Assembly: GCA_021151835.1 (NCBI GenBank)
Contig: JAGKWO010000014.1
Span: forward strand, 1 to 64,000
Source: Gammaproteobacteria bacterium
Lineage (GTDB): Bacteria > Pseudomonadota > Gammaproteobacteria > Pseudomonadales > Cellvibrionaceae
Length of the DNA: 64,000 bases
Direction of reading: 5' to 3'
The number at the start of each line of letters is the position of its first letter. Within the stretch, counting starts at the first letter, position 1. Made by a program: the position numbers and the translations under genes. A model generated the notes under the pieces. That model was not told where the DNA came from and ran no database searches. It saw only the letters and a list, made by a program, of their open reading frames with translations. Below, in pieces: positions 1-9,084 of the stretch.

Positions 1-237
1 AGCGCCAGTTGCGAACAGGATGTACATACCGATACCAACACCGATCATTGGTACCGCGTCAACCAGACCCATAACAACGAAGAATTGAGTACGCAGCATC
101 GGGATCAATTCTGGTTGACGGGCACCGCCTTCCAGGAACTTGCCACCAAGAATACCTACACCAATCGCAGCGCCTACAGCGCCCAAACCAATTACCAGTG
201 CACCCGCCAAATAAATCAAAGCTTGAGCTTCAGTCAC
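1..237 (-). CDS. atpE: ATP synthase F0 subunit c, 3' end cut by the window edge
   Basis: Subunit c forms the proton-driven rotor ring of the F0 sector in the inner membrane. The 79 visible codons start with GTG at 235-237, preceded by a good AGGAG ribosome binding site. They contain two hydrophobic helices joined by the polar loop ARQPE (residues 39-43), the classic subunit c hairpin. The second helix carries an acidic residue at D60 in the expected proton-binding place, so this is a proton type rather than an evident sodium type. The frame is still open at base 1, with only the last few codons missing. It follows atpB on the same strand, the normal atpI-atpB-atpE order. Identification is secure. 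Confidence 0.96.
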   Translation of the reverse strand, partial: MTEAQALIYLAGALVIGLGAVGAAIGVGILGGKFLEGGARQPELIPMLRTQFFVVMGLVDAVPMIGVGIGMYILFATGA

Positions 238-318
238 AGTGTTTTCTCCTACTAAGTTGATAAATGAAAAAATAAAACAAACTAAAAAAACAAATTACAA
301 AACCGGATTACAGAACGA

Positions 319-1221
319 TTAGTGTTGCTCTTCTGTCTGGTACGCCATGCTCATATAAACAATGGTCAATACCATGAAAATAAAGGCTTGCAGTGCAATG
401 ATCAGGATGTGGAACAGCGCCCAGATGATTTGCAGCGAAATGCCAAAGAAACCAAGAACCAGGTTCGCACCGATCATAATCGCGATCAGGATGAAAATGA
501 TTTCGCCAGCGTAGAGGTTACCGAAGAGACGCAGACCAAGAGAAACAGGCTTCGCGATCAGGCCAGGCAACTCAAGCACTAGGTTCACCGGGATGAAAAG
601 TGTTTGCACAATCGGGTTGCTGCTGCTGAACGGGTGAAGTGTTAACTCTTTCAGGAAACCCAACAGGCCTTTCTGGGTGATGCTGTACCAAAGGATCAAA
701 ATGAATACACAGAACGCCATACCCAGAGTGATGTTTGGATCGGTAGACGGTACCACTTTGAAGAATACGGCATGAGGATCAGCACCGAGAGAAACGCCTA
801 CTAACTTGGCAATTTCCGGCAACAGGTCGATGGCAATCAGGTCCATCGCGTTCATGAAGAACACCCACACCAGGATGGTCAAAGCCAGCGGGGCAACCAT
901 CGCGTTTTTGTAAGGGAACATGCTCTTGACGTTGCTGTCTACGAATTCAACGGCCGCTTCAACTACGTTTTGCAAACCGGTTGGGGCATCGCTGGTGACC
1001 TTTTTCGCAACGCTGCGGAAAATCAGGAAAAACACCAAACCCAAAAACAGCGACCAACCCATGGTATCTACGTTGATAGCCCAAAAGCCCATTTGTGCAG
1101 CTTCGGCGCCATTGTGCGCAAAACCCCAGGTACCGTCTGGCAATTGGCCATAGGTGAGGTTGGTAAGGTGGTGTTTAATGTACTCGGAGGATGTTATTGC
1201 TTCATGCTCGGCGGCTGACAT
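319..1221 (-). CDS. atpB: ATP synthase F0 subunit a
   Basis: Subunit a is the stator channel of F0 that passes protons to the c ring. The 300-residue protein has an N-terminal periplasmic stretch followed by several membrane segments. The signature helix near the C terminus, containing KPVSLGLRLFGNLYAGEI, carries the essential arginine (LGLRLFGN). Length and motif order match proteobacterial AtpB (E. coli 271 residues; the extra length is N-terminal). It lies 48 bases after atpI and about 80 bases before atpE in one operon. Confidence 0.97.
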   Translation of the reverse strand: MSAAEHEAITSSEYIKHHLTNLTYGQLPDGTWGFAHNGAEAAQMGFWAINVDTMGWSLFLGLVFFLIFRSVAKKVTSDAPTGLQNVVEAAVEFVDSNVKSMFPYKNAMVAPLALTILVWVFFMNAMDLIAIDLLPEIAKLVGVSLGADPHAVFFKVVPSTDPNITLGMAFCVFILILWYSITQKGLLGFLKELTLHPFSSSNPIVQTLFIPVNLVLELPGLIAKPVSLGLRLFGNLYAGEIIFILIAIMIGANLVLGFFGISLQIIWALFHILIIALQAFIFMVLTIVYMSMAYQTEEQH

Positions 1222-1269
1222 CGTTAAGTTCCAAAATTAAAGTTGAAAAAGCTTCCGGCCGGGCCGCAA

Positions 1270-1689
1270 TCAATGGCGACGCACCAGCGGGTTAATCCAG
1301 GCCACAACCTGAACCATCACATAAGCCAGGATCATGGTTGCGGCGTAAGCGGTTTCTTTCAGAAACCCAATGTGCTTAAAGGCCAGCAAAAACATCAAGG
1401 CTGTGATTACAAATTTTCCAAGCTCGCCGGTGTAAAAAGCGGCAAGCATCTTTTGGGGTGGCGCACCCAATTGGGGACGAAACGCCACTAGCGCCAGCCA
1501 CAAGTTGGCTGTCACACCAATAATCCCACCCGTCAATATTGAAACTGCGATCGGATAACTGATCGCCAGAGCAGTAGCGGCAGCAACCAGGGTTACAACC
1601 AACTGGGCGGCTACTGTTTGGAGAGCAAAACCACGCCCCTTGAGATAACGAGACATGTGCTTGAGACCCCCATTTTTTCGCGGCGGCAT
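1270..1689 (-). CDS. atpI: ATP synthase accessory protein I
   Basis: AtpI is a small membrane protein at the head of the atp operon that assists assembly of the c ring and may support magnesium uptake. The 139-residue frame has four hydrophobic segments and is identified mainly by position and topology, because the family is weakly conserved. A second in-frame ATG at 1654-1656 (MSRYLKGRG) has a GGGGG run about 10 bases upstream, whereas the first ATG has no evident ribosome binding site, so the true start may be 1656. It is the first gene of the operon; the promoter should lie in the 260 bases upstream. Confidence 0.85.
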   Translation of the reverse strand: MPPRKNGGLKHMSRYLKGRGFALQTVAAQLVVTLVAAATALAISYPIAVSILTGGIIGVTANLWLALVAFRPQLGAPPQKMLAAFYTGELGKFVITALMFLLAFKHIGFLKETAYAATMILAYVMVQVVAWINPLVRRH

Positions 1690-1952
1690 TCTGTCACAAA
1701 CGACAGCTTATTACCATTGGTAACATGCTTATGCTCGGCGCGCTCAAATGGGGCGCATTATAGAGATTAAGCCCCCTAGCAGCAACCGTCGGGCTAGCAC
1801 CAAAGGGAAAAACTGCCTAGTAAATTTGTTGTAAATTTAATAGTCAATTTGTTGCTAACTGTAATTAGTGTTTGAAGTGGAAGCGCACAACTATATGTAG
1901 GGGAAAAGGCACTTTTGAGGTCAGTGCCTTTGTGATGAGTAAGTGAAAAAAT
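1690..1952. promoter_or_regulatory. Intergenic region parB-atpI, expected atp operon promoter
   Basis: This gap separates the end of parB from the start of the atp operon, both on the minus strand. It begins with the parB terminator-like hairpin at 1904-1931 and continues into AT-rich sequence in which the atp promoter must sit. I see no promoter strong enough to place exactly. Confidence 0.4.
1904..1931 (-). terminator. Terminator-like hairpin after parB
   Basis: AAAGGCACT (1905-1913) pairs with AGTGCCTTT (1923-1931) around a 9-base loop. On the minus strand the stem runs into a short T stretch just after the parB stop, which suits a modest intrinsic terminator separating parAB from the atp operon. 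Confidence 0.55.
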
Positions 1953-2864
1953 TTATTTAATGTGTCCCAGAATTCCGTCCAGTTCATCCAGGGAATTGTA
2001 ACTAATCACCAATTTTCCTTTGCCTTTGGCGCCATGCTGGATTTCCACACCCGCGCCGAGGGTTTCTGAAAGCCGATCTTGCAAGCGGCGGATGTCGGCG
2101 GAAACCTGCACTTCCGGTTTCAGTTTTTCCTGCCCCTGGTTTTCCTGGTACAAACGCACTAATGCTTCGGTCTGGCGAACTGATAATCCTTTGGCCACAA
2201 TCTGGCGGGCGATTTCTTTTTGTTGTTGCGCCTCCAATGTTAACAATGCGCGTGCATGCCCCATTTCCAGGTCACCGTGCTCAAGCAATGTTTTTACTTC
2301 TTCGCTCAGCGCAATCAAACGCAACAGGTTGGTGATTGTGGTGCGCGATTTCCCCACCGCTTGTGCCACTTCGGCGTGGGTTAATTCAAATTCATCTTGC
2401 AGGCGTTTTAAGGCAACGGCTTCTTCGATGGGATTTAAATTTTCACGCTGGATATTTTCAATCAGCGCCATGGCGATGGCAGCTTCATCCGGCACATCGC
2501 GAATGACAGCGGGAATTTTATCCAGGCCGGCCAATTGCGTGGCGCGCCAGCGGCGTTCACCGGCGATAATTTCGTAACGACCCTCGCCGATTCCACGCAC
2601 CACAATCGGTTGCATGACGCCCTGGACTTTAATCGACTCCGCCAATTCTTCCAGCGCTTCCGGATGCATATCGCGGCGCGGCTGGTATTTTCCGCGCTGG
2701 ATCAATTCAACGGGCAAATGGGCAAGCTTGCCATCTTTGTATTCGATTTTCTGATCGGCGTCGCTCGGGTTAACGGGCATTTCCGGCGCTGGCGCAGTCA
2801 CTCCCAAACCGGCACTCAGGAGTGCATCCAAGCCTTTACCCAAACCTTTGCGTTTACTCGACAT
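1953..2864 (-). CDS. parB: Chromosome partitioning protein ParB
   Basis: ParB binds parS sites near the origin and, using CTP, spreads on DNA to form the partition complex that ParA segregates. The 303-residue protein shows a short basic N terminus (SSKRKGLGKGLDALL), the ParB/Srx CTPase domain with GERRWRA (about residues 103-109), a central helix-turn-helix (THAEVAQAVGKSRTTITNLLRL), and a C-terminal dimerisation region. It follows parA by about 36 bases on the same strand. Two parS-like palindromes lie in recF. Confidence 0.97.
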   Translation of the reverse strand: MSSKRKGLGKGLDALLSAGLGVTAPAPEMPVNPSDADQKIEYKDGKLAHLPVELIQRGKYQPRRDMHPEALEELAESIKVQGVMQPIVVRGIGEGRYEIIAGERRWRATQLAGLDKIPAVIRDVPDEAAIAMALIENIQRENLNPIEEAVALKRLQDEFELTHAEVAQAVGKSRTTITNLLRLIALSEEVKTLLEHGDLEMGHARALLTLEAQQQKEIARQIVAKGLSVRQTEALVRLYQENQGQEKLKPEVQVSADIRRLQDRLSETLGAGVEIQHGAKGKGKLVISYNSLDELDGILGHIK

Positions 2865-2900
2865 TCTTGTTGGCCTTATATCAATTCAAAAAACGAAAAC

Positions 2901-3704
2901 TTAATTGGCCACTGCAGTTTCTGCAGCGGATTTATTGCTTGGTTCGTTGCGCCGTAAAATTTCGCCGGCCAATGCAAGGTAGGCAATAGCGCCTTTGGAT
3001 TGGCGATCAAACGCCAACACCGGCATACCGAAACTCGGTGCTTCAGCGAGGCGAACGTTACGCGGAATGCAGGTGCGATACAAACGATCACCAAAATGTT
3101 GTTGCAATTGTGCAGACACATCGTTGGTCAAACTGTTGCGCGGATCGTACATGGTGCGCAGCAGACCTTCGATTTTTAAATTCGGATTCAATACTTTCTG
3201 GATTTGATTGATAGTGCCAACCAATGCCGATAAACCTTCCAACGCATAGTATTCGCATTGCATAGCGATGATTACGCCATCACATGCGGTCAAGGCGTTT
3301 AAGGTGAGCATGTTCAGCGATGGGGGGCAATCAATTAATATGTAATCGTAATTATCACGCACTTGATTAATCGCATTTTGTAACCGGCGTTCTTTGTTTT
3401 CCAATGCGAGCATTTCAACTTCAGCGGCAGTGAGGTCACCATTGGCTGGCAACACATGGTATTTGCCACTTTCCGATACCTGGATACAGTCTTTAATCGC
3501 CGCGCGTTCTGTAAGAACGTCGTAAATACTTTCCTCAACTTCATTTTTGTTAACACCACTGCCCATAGTGGCGTTGCCTTGCGGATCCAGATCAACCAGC
3601 AGCACACGTTTTTTGGTCGCAACCAAAGACGCGGCCAGATTTACGCAGGTTGTTGTTTTGCCCACACCGCCTTTCTGATTTGCAATCGCATAGATCTTGG
3701 TCAA
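2901..3704 (-). CDS. parA: Chromosome partitioning ATPase ParA (Soj), TTG start
   Basis: ParA is a deviant Walker ATPase that binds nucleoid DNA and drives origin segregation with ParB. The 267-residue protein has the deviant Walker A KGGVGKTT at about residues 11-18, switch I LDPQGNAT, and Walker B YILIDCPPS. The only start fitting the family N terminus (MTKIYAIANQKGG) is a TTG at 3702-3704, with AGGA about 8 bases upstream. That TTG overlaps the TGA stop of rsmG, so the two are translationally coupled. The sequence otherwise looks intact and is close to pseudomonad ParA in length. Confidence 0.96.
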   Translation of the reverse strand: MTKIYAIANQKGGVGKTTTCVNLAASLVATKKRVLLVDLDPQGNATMGSGVNKNEVEESIYDVLTERAAIKDCIQVSESGKYHVLPANGDLTAAEVEMLALENKERRLQNAINQVRDNYDYILIDCPPSLNMLTLNALTACDGVIIAMQCEYYALEGLSALVGTINQIQKVLNPNLKIEGLLRTMYDPRNSLTNDVSAQLQQHFGDRLYRTCIPRNVRLAEAPSFGMPVLAFDRQSKGAIAYLALAGEILRRNEPSNKSAAETAVAN

Positions 3705-4192
3705 GTGACAATCCTATAACCACCGCGTGGTTCCGTTGGCGTAAATTCTTCCACCCGGCGATTTTCCACCGTTACGTTGGTTAATCCCAACAGGGTTTTT
3801 ACGTGAAACAAAAACCGGGTTTTTTTACCGTTGCTATCGAGCAGGGTAAATTGTTTTTCCGGAAACATAATTGCCAGTGGAATTCCCGGCAAGCCGCCGC
3901 CGGTGCCAACGTCGATTATCCGCGTTAGCGAAAAATTTTTTTGCGTGCCTGTTTTCCGGGATGCAAACCAGGGCACCACACTCAAACTGTCCAGCAAATG
4001 ACGCGCAACCATTTGCTGGATATCGCGCACAGCGGAAAGATTATAAGCTTTGTTCCACTTTTCAAATTCGCGGATATACGCCAATAATTTTTCAGTTTGC
4101 TCGCCCGTGAGCGCCACGGACATTTCAGCCGCGCCGCGTATCAACTGTTGTTGCAAACGCTCTTGTAAATCTACGTCAATCACTCTTGGCAC
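3701..4192 (-). CDS. rsmG: 16S rRNA (guanine527-N7)-methyltransferase RsmG, C-terminally short
   Basis: RsmG methylates G527 of 16S rRNA using S-adenosylmethionine. The 163-residue product carries the expected N-terminal helices (EFEKWNKAYNLSAVRD, HLLDSLSV) and the SAM-binding motif DVGTGGGLPGIPLAI. It stops after RRVEEFTPTE plus eight unrelated-looking residues, where family members (about 205-215 residues) continue with a stretch of the SRAF type and two more strands. Roughly 45 residues are therefore missing, and parA begins at the stop codon, so there is no room for them downstream. The start used is GTG at 4190-4192. It may encode a non-functional enzyme; loss of RsmG is known to give low-level streptomycin resistance. 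Confidence 0.85.
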   Translation of the reverse strand: MPRVIDVDLQERLQQQLIRGAAEMSVALTGEQTEKLLAYIREFEKWNKAYNLSAVRDIQQMVARHLLDSLSVVPWFASRKTGTQKNFSLTRIIDVGTGGGLPGIPLAIMFPEKQFTLLDSNGKKTRFLFHVKTLLGLTNVTVENRRVEEFTPTEPRGGYRIVT

Positions 4193-4244
4193 TCATGGTA
4201 TCCGCGGAGCGGAAAAAAATTTTTATCTTATCAACCAAAACGGA

Positions 4245-6155
4245 TCAGCTGGCTTGTTGTTCCGGCGCATCGGCTTTTAAACGTTGAAGTACACCGCGTT
4301 TTTTCAAATACACCAGCACCAGCGAAATCGCTGCTGGGGTAATACCGGAAATGCGCGAAGCACGCGCCAGGGTTTGCGGCCGCGCAGCAATCAATTTTTG
4401 CTTTACTTCATTCGACAAGCCTTCTACCTGCGAATAATCAAAGTCATCCGGAATAATGGTATTTTCATACGCGCGCAAGCGATTCACATCTTCCTGCTGG
4501 CGTTCAATATAGCCGGAATATTTTGCTTCGATCTCGACTTGTTCCGCCGCCGCTTCATTGGCGATAGCTTCGCCTTTCAAATGTGCGATATCAGCGTAGG
4601 TTAATTCCGGGCGCTTCAGCAAATCCATCAAGCTGTATTCGCGCGCAAGTTTGGTCTGGATTTTTTGTTCGATAATTTCCGCTTCGGCAGAACCCGCTTG
4701 TATCCAGGTAGAACGCAAACGCTGTTGCTCAAGTTCGATCTGCTCGCGCTTGTCACAAAATAATTGCCATTGTTCATCGCCGATCAAACCGAGTTCGCGG
4801 CCTTTTTCAGTCAACCGCAAATCGGCATTGTCTTCGCGCAACAATAACCGATATTCGGCGCGGCTGGTGAACATACGGTAAGGTTCTTTGGTGCCGAGGG
4901 TAATCAGATCATCAACCAATACACCAACATAAGCTTGATCGCGCGTTGGACACCAGGCGTCTTTTTCCTGTGCGCGCAGCGCGGCGTTGATGCCGGCGAG
5001 CAGACCTTGCGCACCGGCTTCTTCGTAACCGGTGGTACCGTTGATCTGGCCAGCAAAAAATAATCCGCCGATCACTTTGGTTTCCAGGCTGTGTTGCAAA
5101 TCCTGCGGATTGAAAAAATCGTATTCAATCGCGTAACCGGGGCGAAGGATATGCGCGTTTTCAAAACCTTTCATTGAACGCACGATTTCCAGCTGCACAT
5201 CAAACGGCAAGCTGGTGGAAATGCCGTTAGGGTAGAGTTCGTGCGTAGTCAGACCTTCGGGCTCGATAAAAATCTGGTGCGAGTCTTTATCCGCGAAGCG
5301 GTGAATTTTATCCTCGATCGATGGGCAGTAACGCGGGCCAATACCTTCGATCACGCCGGAGTACATCGGCGAACGGTCAAGGTTGCGGCGAATCACATCG
5401 TGGGTTTTTTCATTGGTGTGGGTGATGTAACAACAAATCTGCCGCGGTTGCATGGCGCGATTGCCGCGCACCGACATGACCGGGCGCGGTTCATCGCCCC
5501 ATTGTTTTTCCAGCACATCAAAATTAACCGTGCGCGCATCAATACGCGGCGGTGTGCCGGTTTTCAGACGATCAACGCGCAGCGGTAATTCACGCAGGCG
5601 TTTCGACAATGCAATGGACGGCGGATCACCAGCGCGACCACCAGAATAATTTTGCAAACCGATATGGATAAGTCCACCCAGAAAAGTACCGGCGGTGAGC
5701 ACCACCTGGTTGGCCATAAATTTCAGGCCCATTTGCGTAACCACGCCACGCACCTGGTCATTTTCAACAATCAGGTCATCGGCGGCTTGCTGGAAGATCC
5801 AGAGGTTTTCCTGGTTTTCCAGGGTTTCGCGGATCGCCGCTTTGTAGAGGATTCGGTCAGCCTGCGCACGGGTCGCGCGCACCGCCGGGCCTTTCCGGGC
5901 ATTCAGTACGCGGAACTGGATTCCACCTTTATCGGTCGCCAGCGCCATGGCGCCGCCAAGTGCGTCGATTTCTTTCACCAGATGGCTTTTACCAATACCG
6001 CCAATCGCCGGATTACACGACATTTGCCCAAGCGTTTCGATGTTGTGGGACAACAGCAAGGTTTTGCAGCCCATGCGCGCCGCCGCTAAACAAGCCTCGG
6101 TTCCGGCATGGCCACCACCGATTACGATCACATCAAAACGATCCGGGAAAATCAT
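4245..6155 (-). CDS. mnmG: tRNA uridine-5-carboxymethylaminomethyl modification enzyme MnmG (GidA)
   Basis: MnmG works with MnmE to place carboxymethylaminomethyl groups on U34 of certain tRNAs, using FAD and a methylene-folate donor. The 636-residue protein begins with the FAD dinucleotide-binding motif VIGGGHAGTEA, followed by MSCNPAIGGIGKSHLVKE with the conserved cysteine. Later motifs PGYAIEYDFF and GLFFAGQINGTTGYEEAGAQG are typical, and the C-terminal helical domain includes SRISGITPAAIS. It is full length (E. coli 629). The DnaA-box gap lies directly upstream, the position E. coli oriC holds relative to gidA. Confidence 0.98.
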   Translation of the reverse strand: MIFPDRFDVIVIGGGHAGTEACLAAARMGCKTLLLSHNIETLGQMSCNPAIGGIGKSHLVKEIDALGGAMALATDKGGIQFRVLNARKGPAVRATRAQADRILYKAAIRETLENQENLWIFQQAADDLIVENDQVRGVVTQMGLKFMANQVVLTAGTFLGGLIHIGLQNYSGGRAGDPPSIALSKRLRELPLRVDRLKTGTPPRIDARTVNFDVLEKQWGDEPRPVMSVRGNRAMQPRQICCYITHTNEKTHDVIRRNLDRSPMYSGVIEGIGPRYCPSIEDKIHRFADKDSHQIFIEPEGLTTHELYPNGISTSLPFDVQLEIVRSMKGFENAHILRPGYAIEYDFFNPQDLQHSLETKVIGGLFFAGQINGTTGYEEAGAQGLLAGINAALRAQEKDAWCPTRDQAYVGVLVDDLITLGTKEPYRMFTSRAEYRLLLREDNADLRLTEKGRELGLIGDEQWQLFCDKREQIELEQQRLRSTWIQAGSAEAEIIEQKIQTKLAREYSLMDLLKRPELTYADIAHLKGEAIANEAAAEQVEIEAKYSGYIERQQEDVNRLRAYENTIIPDDFDYSQVEGLSNEVKQKLIAARPQTLARASRISGITPAAISLVLVYLKKRGVLQRLKADAPEQQAS

Positions 6156-6433
6156 CGCTTACACCTTGCAGCCTGGCTGCGTACTGAGCCGAAAAATGAC
6201 CTGTCGGTCAAAAGGGGCGACATTATAGAGCGAGTCTTGGTTTTGCACAAAACTTGTACAGGGATTAATCAATAGTTTTTTTGCGGTTGATACTGTGTTT
6301 GCGTCGCTGTGCTGGACGTTATCCAAAAAAATGGTTCGCGTTACAACAAAGGAGAAATTTTTAAATAATGAAATATATATTTTTGTTATTTAGGGTTTTT
6401 AATGATGTTGTTATATATAGCGCCGCCAATTTT

Positions 6434-6442
6434 TGTGGATAA
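6434..6442 (-). promoter_or_regulatory. DnaA box, perfect consensus
   Basis: TGTGGATAA, the complement of the strong box TTATCCACA, lies just downstream of the A/T-only stretch at 6355-6420. Confidence 0.65.
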
Positions 6443-6698
6443 GTATTTTAACAATATGAATTTAAATGGTTTTTTAAATTTATAAATACAGGGAAAAGCC
6501 CTAGGTAAGCTGGGTTTATGCTGATCGTAAGCTGGTTGTAAAAGGTGGGGTTATACAGAAAACCGGTAAAAGCCGACTTATCCCCAAAATCCTTCCCAGT
6601 TTTTGTTATTCAAATTCACAGATTTGTGCACACAGGGAATATCGAACAATAAAAATTCTTGTTAAAACATGTATTTATGAGGGAAAACTCGATTTAAC

Positions 6699-6707
6699 TG
6701 TGGATAA
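6699..6707 (-). promoter_or_regulatory. DnaA box, perfect consensus
   Basis: TGTGGATAA, the complement of TTATCCACA, is in the same orientation as the box at 6434 and 265 bases from it. It is followed by TGTGTAACTGTGTGGAA, which contains weaker box-like elements. Confidence 0.65.
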
Positions 6708-6828
6708 CCTGTGTAACTGTGTGGAAAAAGTTGAAGATAAGCCGGTATTAAGGTTACTGATAGGGAAAGGTTATGGCGGTAAGAATGGATTATGTGGGAA
6801 TTTTATCAAGGTTTGTCTTTCGTTTTTT

Positions 6829-7602
6829 TTACGAAGCGTTTGAAGATTCCAATCCATCACCAGGTTGGTTTTCAACATCCTGCCAAAGCGATTTTTCGTT
6901 CTGTGCATCGAGCCAGCACAGAATAAGATCCCAATCGTTGCGATCCCGCTCATGGCTTTGCTGAGGGTAATCGGCAATTCCGCGCCCCTCGCCATAAGCT
7001 CTTACGTAAAACTGGGTATCCCTCAAGGTTGCCGGATAGGGAATGTTCAGGCTCAGTAAAAATTTCTGCAGCCGTTCCCAGGCATTGGTTTGCTGTTTAA
7101 CGCGATTGGCTACCACCGCTATAGGTCGACGTTTCTGGCGCATGGTTTGGGTCAGGAGCAGCTCACCGATAAAGCGCGCGCTTGCGCGAATATCAATATC
7201 TGAAGGTAGTACCGGGACGATGATCAAATCATGGTTTTGCACTATATCGTTCAATGCGTTATCAGCCAGCCCGGGGGCACTATCAGTGATTAGCCAACGG
7301 GTGGATTTAGGTGCACGCCATTGGAAACTGCGGGTAATGCGGCTGTTGGGTTCGATTTTTACACCGAAGATTGTCGGTAAGTCCTGTGGTCGCGATTTTA
7401 GCCAATGGCTGGCTGATGCTTGCGGATCAGTATCGACCAATACCGTAGTGTCGCCACGTTTTGCTAACCAGGCGGCGAGGTTGGTACTGACGGTTGTTTT
7501 CCCGGATCCACCTTTGCCATTAATAACCAGAATCCGGCACGCCGATAACAATTGTATCGCCACCATAGGTTCGGTTTTTTGTAGTGAAGTAGGGGTATTC
7601 AC
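6829..7602 (-). CDS. Orphan ParA/MinD-type ATPase next to the DnaA-box region
   Basis: The 257-residue protein is a deviant Walker ATPase with NGKGGSGKTTVSTNLA (Walker A lysines near 30-35), switch I VDTDPQASASHWL and a Walker B-like WLITDSAPG. It is distinct from the parA at 2901-3704 and has no parB-like partner next to it. The start is GTG at 7600-7602; an ATG at codon 13 is an alternative. It sits between mnmE and the AT-rich region, transcribed toward that region. Related ATPases move plasmids, chemoreceptor arrays or cell-division factors; the cargo here is unknown. A role in origin placement or replication control is only inferred from position. Confidence 0.8.
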   Translation of the reverse strand: MNTPTSLQKTEPMVAIQLLSACRILVINGKGGSGKTTVSTNLAAWLAKRGDTTVLVDTDPQASASHWLKSRPQDLPTIFGVKIEPNSRITRSFQWRAPKSTRWLITDSAPGLADNALNDIVQNHDLIIVPVLPSDIDIRASARFIGELLLTQTMRQKRRPIAVVANRVKQQTNAWERLQKFLLSLNIPYPATLRDTQFYVRAYGEGRGIADYPQQSHERDRNDWDLILCWLDAQNEKSLWQDVENQPGDGLESSNAS

Positions 7603-7717
7603 AACGCTGTATCTATATTGCTTAATTTATAAGCAGTATAGACACAGCTCTCTGTTTAATTTTGGAAGGAGTTCACACGGATATATCCAGGTTGATTAAA
7701 ACGACGGATATAAATAA

Positions 7718-9079
7718 CTATTTGCCAATACAGAAGCTGCTGAAAATCCGCCCCAACAAATCATCCGGGGTAAATTCGCCGGTAATTTCACCCAACGCAT
7801 TCTGCGCCTGACGCAGGTCTTCGGCGAGTAATTCACCGGCAGCATAACCTTGTAGTTGCGCTTTGCCGGAATAAAGGAAGGATTGGGCCCGTTCAAGCGC
7901 ATCCAGATGGCGACGGCGGGCAGTAAAACCGCTTTCGCCGGTATCACTGAAACCCATGATGGCTTTGAGGTGATCCTTGAGTGCTTCAACACCGGTACCT
8001 GCTGCAGCACTGATATTGATATAGCTGGCAGCCCCTTGCGTAAAAATACCGGCAGGTTCCCCGGTTAAATCAATTTTGTTACGGATCAGGGTGACTTTAT
8101 CCGGGTTTTCCAGCCGGGCGATAAATTCCGGCCAGATTTGCTGCGGGTCTGTTTCGATGGTTTGGCGGCTATCCACCAGCAATAACACCCGATCGGCCTG
8201 CTGGATTTCCTGCCAGGCGCGCTGGATGCCGATTTGTTCGACCTCGTCCGGGCTTTCGCGCAGGCCAGCGGTATCAATAATGTGCAATGGCATGCCATCA
8301 ATATGGATATGCTCGCGCAACACGTCGCGGGTAGTCCCTTCGATACTGGTCACAATGGCGGATTCACGACCACTCAAGGCATTGAGCAAACTGGATTTCC
8401 CGGCATTGGGCCGGCCGGCGATAACGACGCGCATACCATCGCGGACCAATGCACCCTGGCGAGCTTCTTTAAATACTTTTTCCAGTTTGCGGGTGATGTC
8501 ATCCAGGTCGTTGGAGACTTTGCCATCGCTGAGGAAATCAATTTCCTCTTCTGGAAAGTCGATGGACGCTTCCACATAAATACGCAGGTGGATCAGCGCT
8601 TCTACCAGTTCATGGATACGTTTGGAAAAGGCACCTTGTAATGAGTGCAAGGCATTGCGGGCCGCTTGTTCGCTAGTGGCATCGATTAAATCGGCGATGG
8701 CTTCGGCCTGGGCGAGATCCAGTTTGTCATTGAGAAAGGCGCGCTCGGAAAATTCCCCGGGGCGTGCAAGGCGCACACCCAGGCGGGTAATTTCGCGCAG
8801 CAGCAAATCCAGGATTACCGGGCCGCCGTGGCCTTGCAATTCAAGGACATCTTCGCCGGTAAAAGAGTTGGGGCCGGGGAAAAACAGGGCAATCCCCTGA
8901 TCGAGGACTTCACCAGAAGCGGTTGAGAAATCACAGTAATGGGCATGGCGTGGTTGCAAATTAATAGAAAGAAGACTTTCGGCAACCTGTCTGGCTTTGG
9001 GGCCGGAGACCCGGACTATACCGACACCACCGCGGCCAGTGGCGGTGGCTATGGCGGCGATGGTATCGGTAACTATCAT
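7718..9079 (-). CDS. mnmE: tRNA modification GTPase MnmE (TrmE)
   Basis: MnmE is the GTPase partner of MnmG in U34 modification of tRNA. The 453-residue protein starts with the folate-binding domain (DTIAAIATATGRGGVGIVRVSG), followed by a helical domain with an inserted G domain: P-loop GRPNAGKSSLLNAL, TTRD switch (EGTTRDVL), DTAGLR and NKID. It ends with the invariant C-terminal CIGK whose cysteine is needed for modification. It is full length and ends a run that starts at rpmH. Confidence 0.98.
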   Translation of the reverse strand: MIVTDTIAAIATATGRGGVGIVRVSGPKARQVAESLLSINLQPRHAHYCDFSTASGEVLDQGIALFFPGPNSFTGEDVLELQGHGGPVILDLLLREITRLGVRLARPGEFSERAFLNDKLDLAQAEAIADLIDATSEQAARNALHSLQGAFSKRIHELVEALIHLRIYVEASIDFPEEEIDFLSDGKVSNDLDDITRKLEKVFKEARQGALVRDGMRVVIAGRPNAGKSSLLNALSGRESAIVTSIEGTTRDVLREHIHIDGMPLHIIDTAGLRESPDEVEQIGIQRAWQEIQQADRVLLLVDSRQTIETDPQQIWPEFIARLENPDKVTLIRNKIDLTGEPAGIFTQGAASYINISAAAGTGVEALKDHLKAIMGFSDTGESGFTARRRHLDALERAQSFLYSGKAQLQGYAAGELLAEDLRQAQNALGEITGEFTPDDLLGRIFSSFCIGK

Positions 9080-9084
9080 AAAAA

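Larger units (their letters stand above)
6156..6828. other. AT-rich intergenic region with DnaA boxes, candidate oriC
   Basis: This 670-base gap between mnmG and an orphan parA-like gene contains two perfect consensus DnaA boxes on the minus strand (TTATCCACA complement at 6434-6442 and 6699-6707). Near matches are TTATACAGA at 6551-6559 and TTATCCCCA at 6578-6586. A stretch at about 6355-6420 is almost pure A/T and could act as the unwinding element. It has no convincing gene. The position beside gidA is that of E. coli oriC, but a second DnaA-box region lies upstream of dnaA, so which one initiates replication is undecided. Promoters for mnmG must also lie here. Confidence 0.55.
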
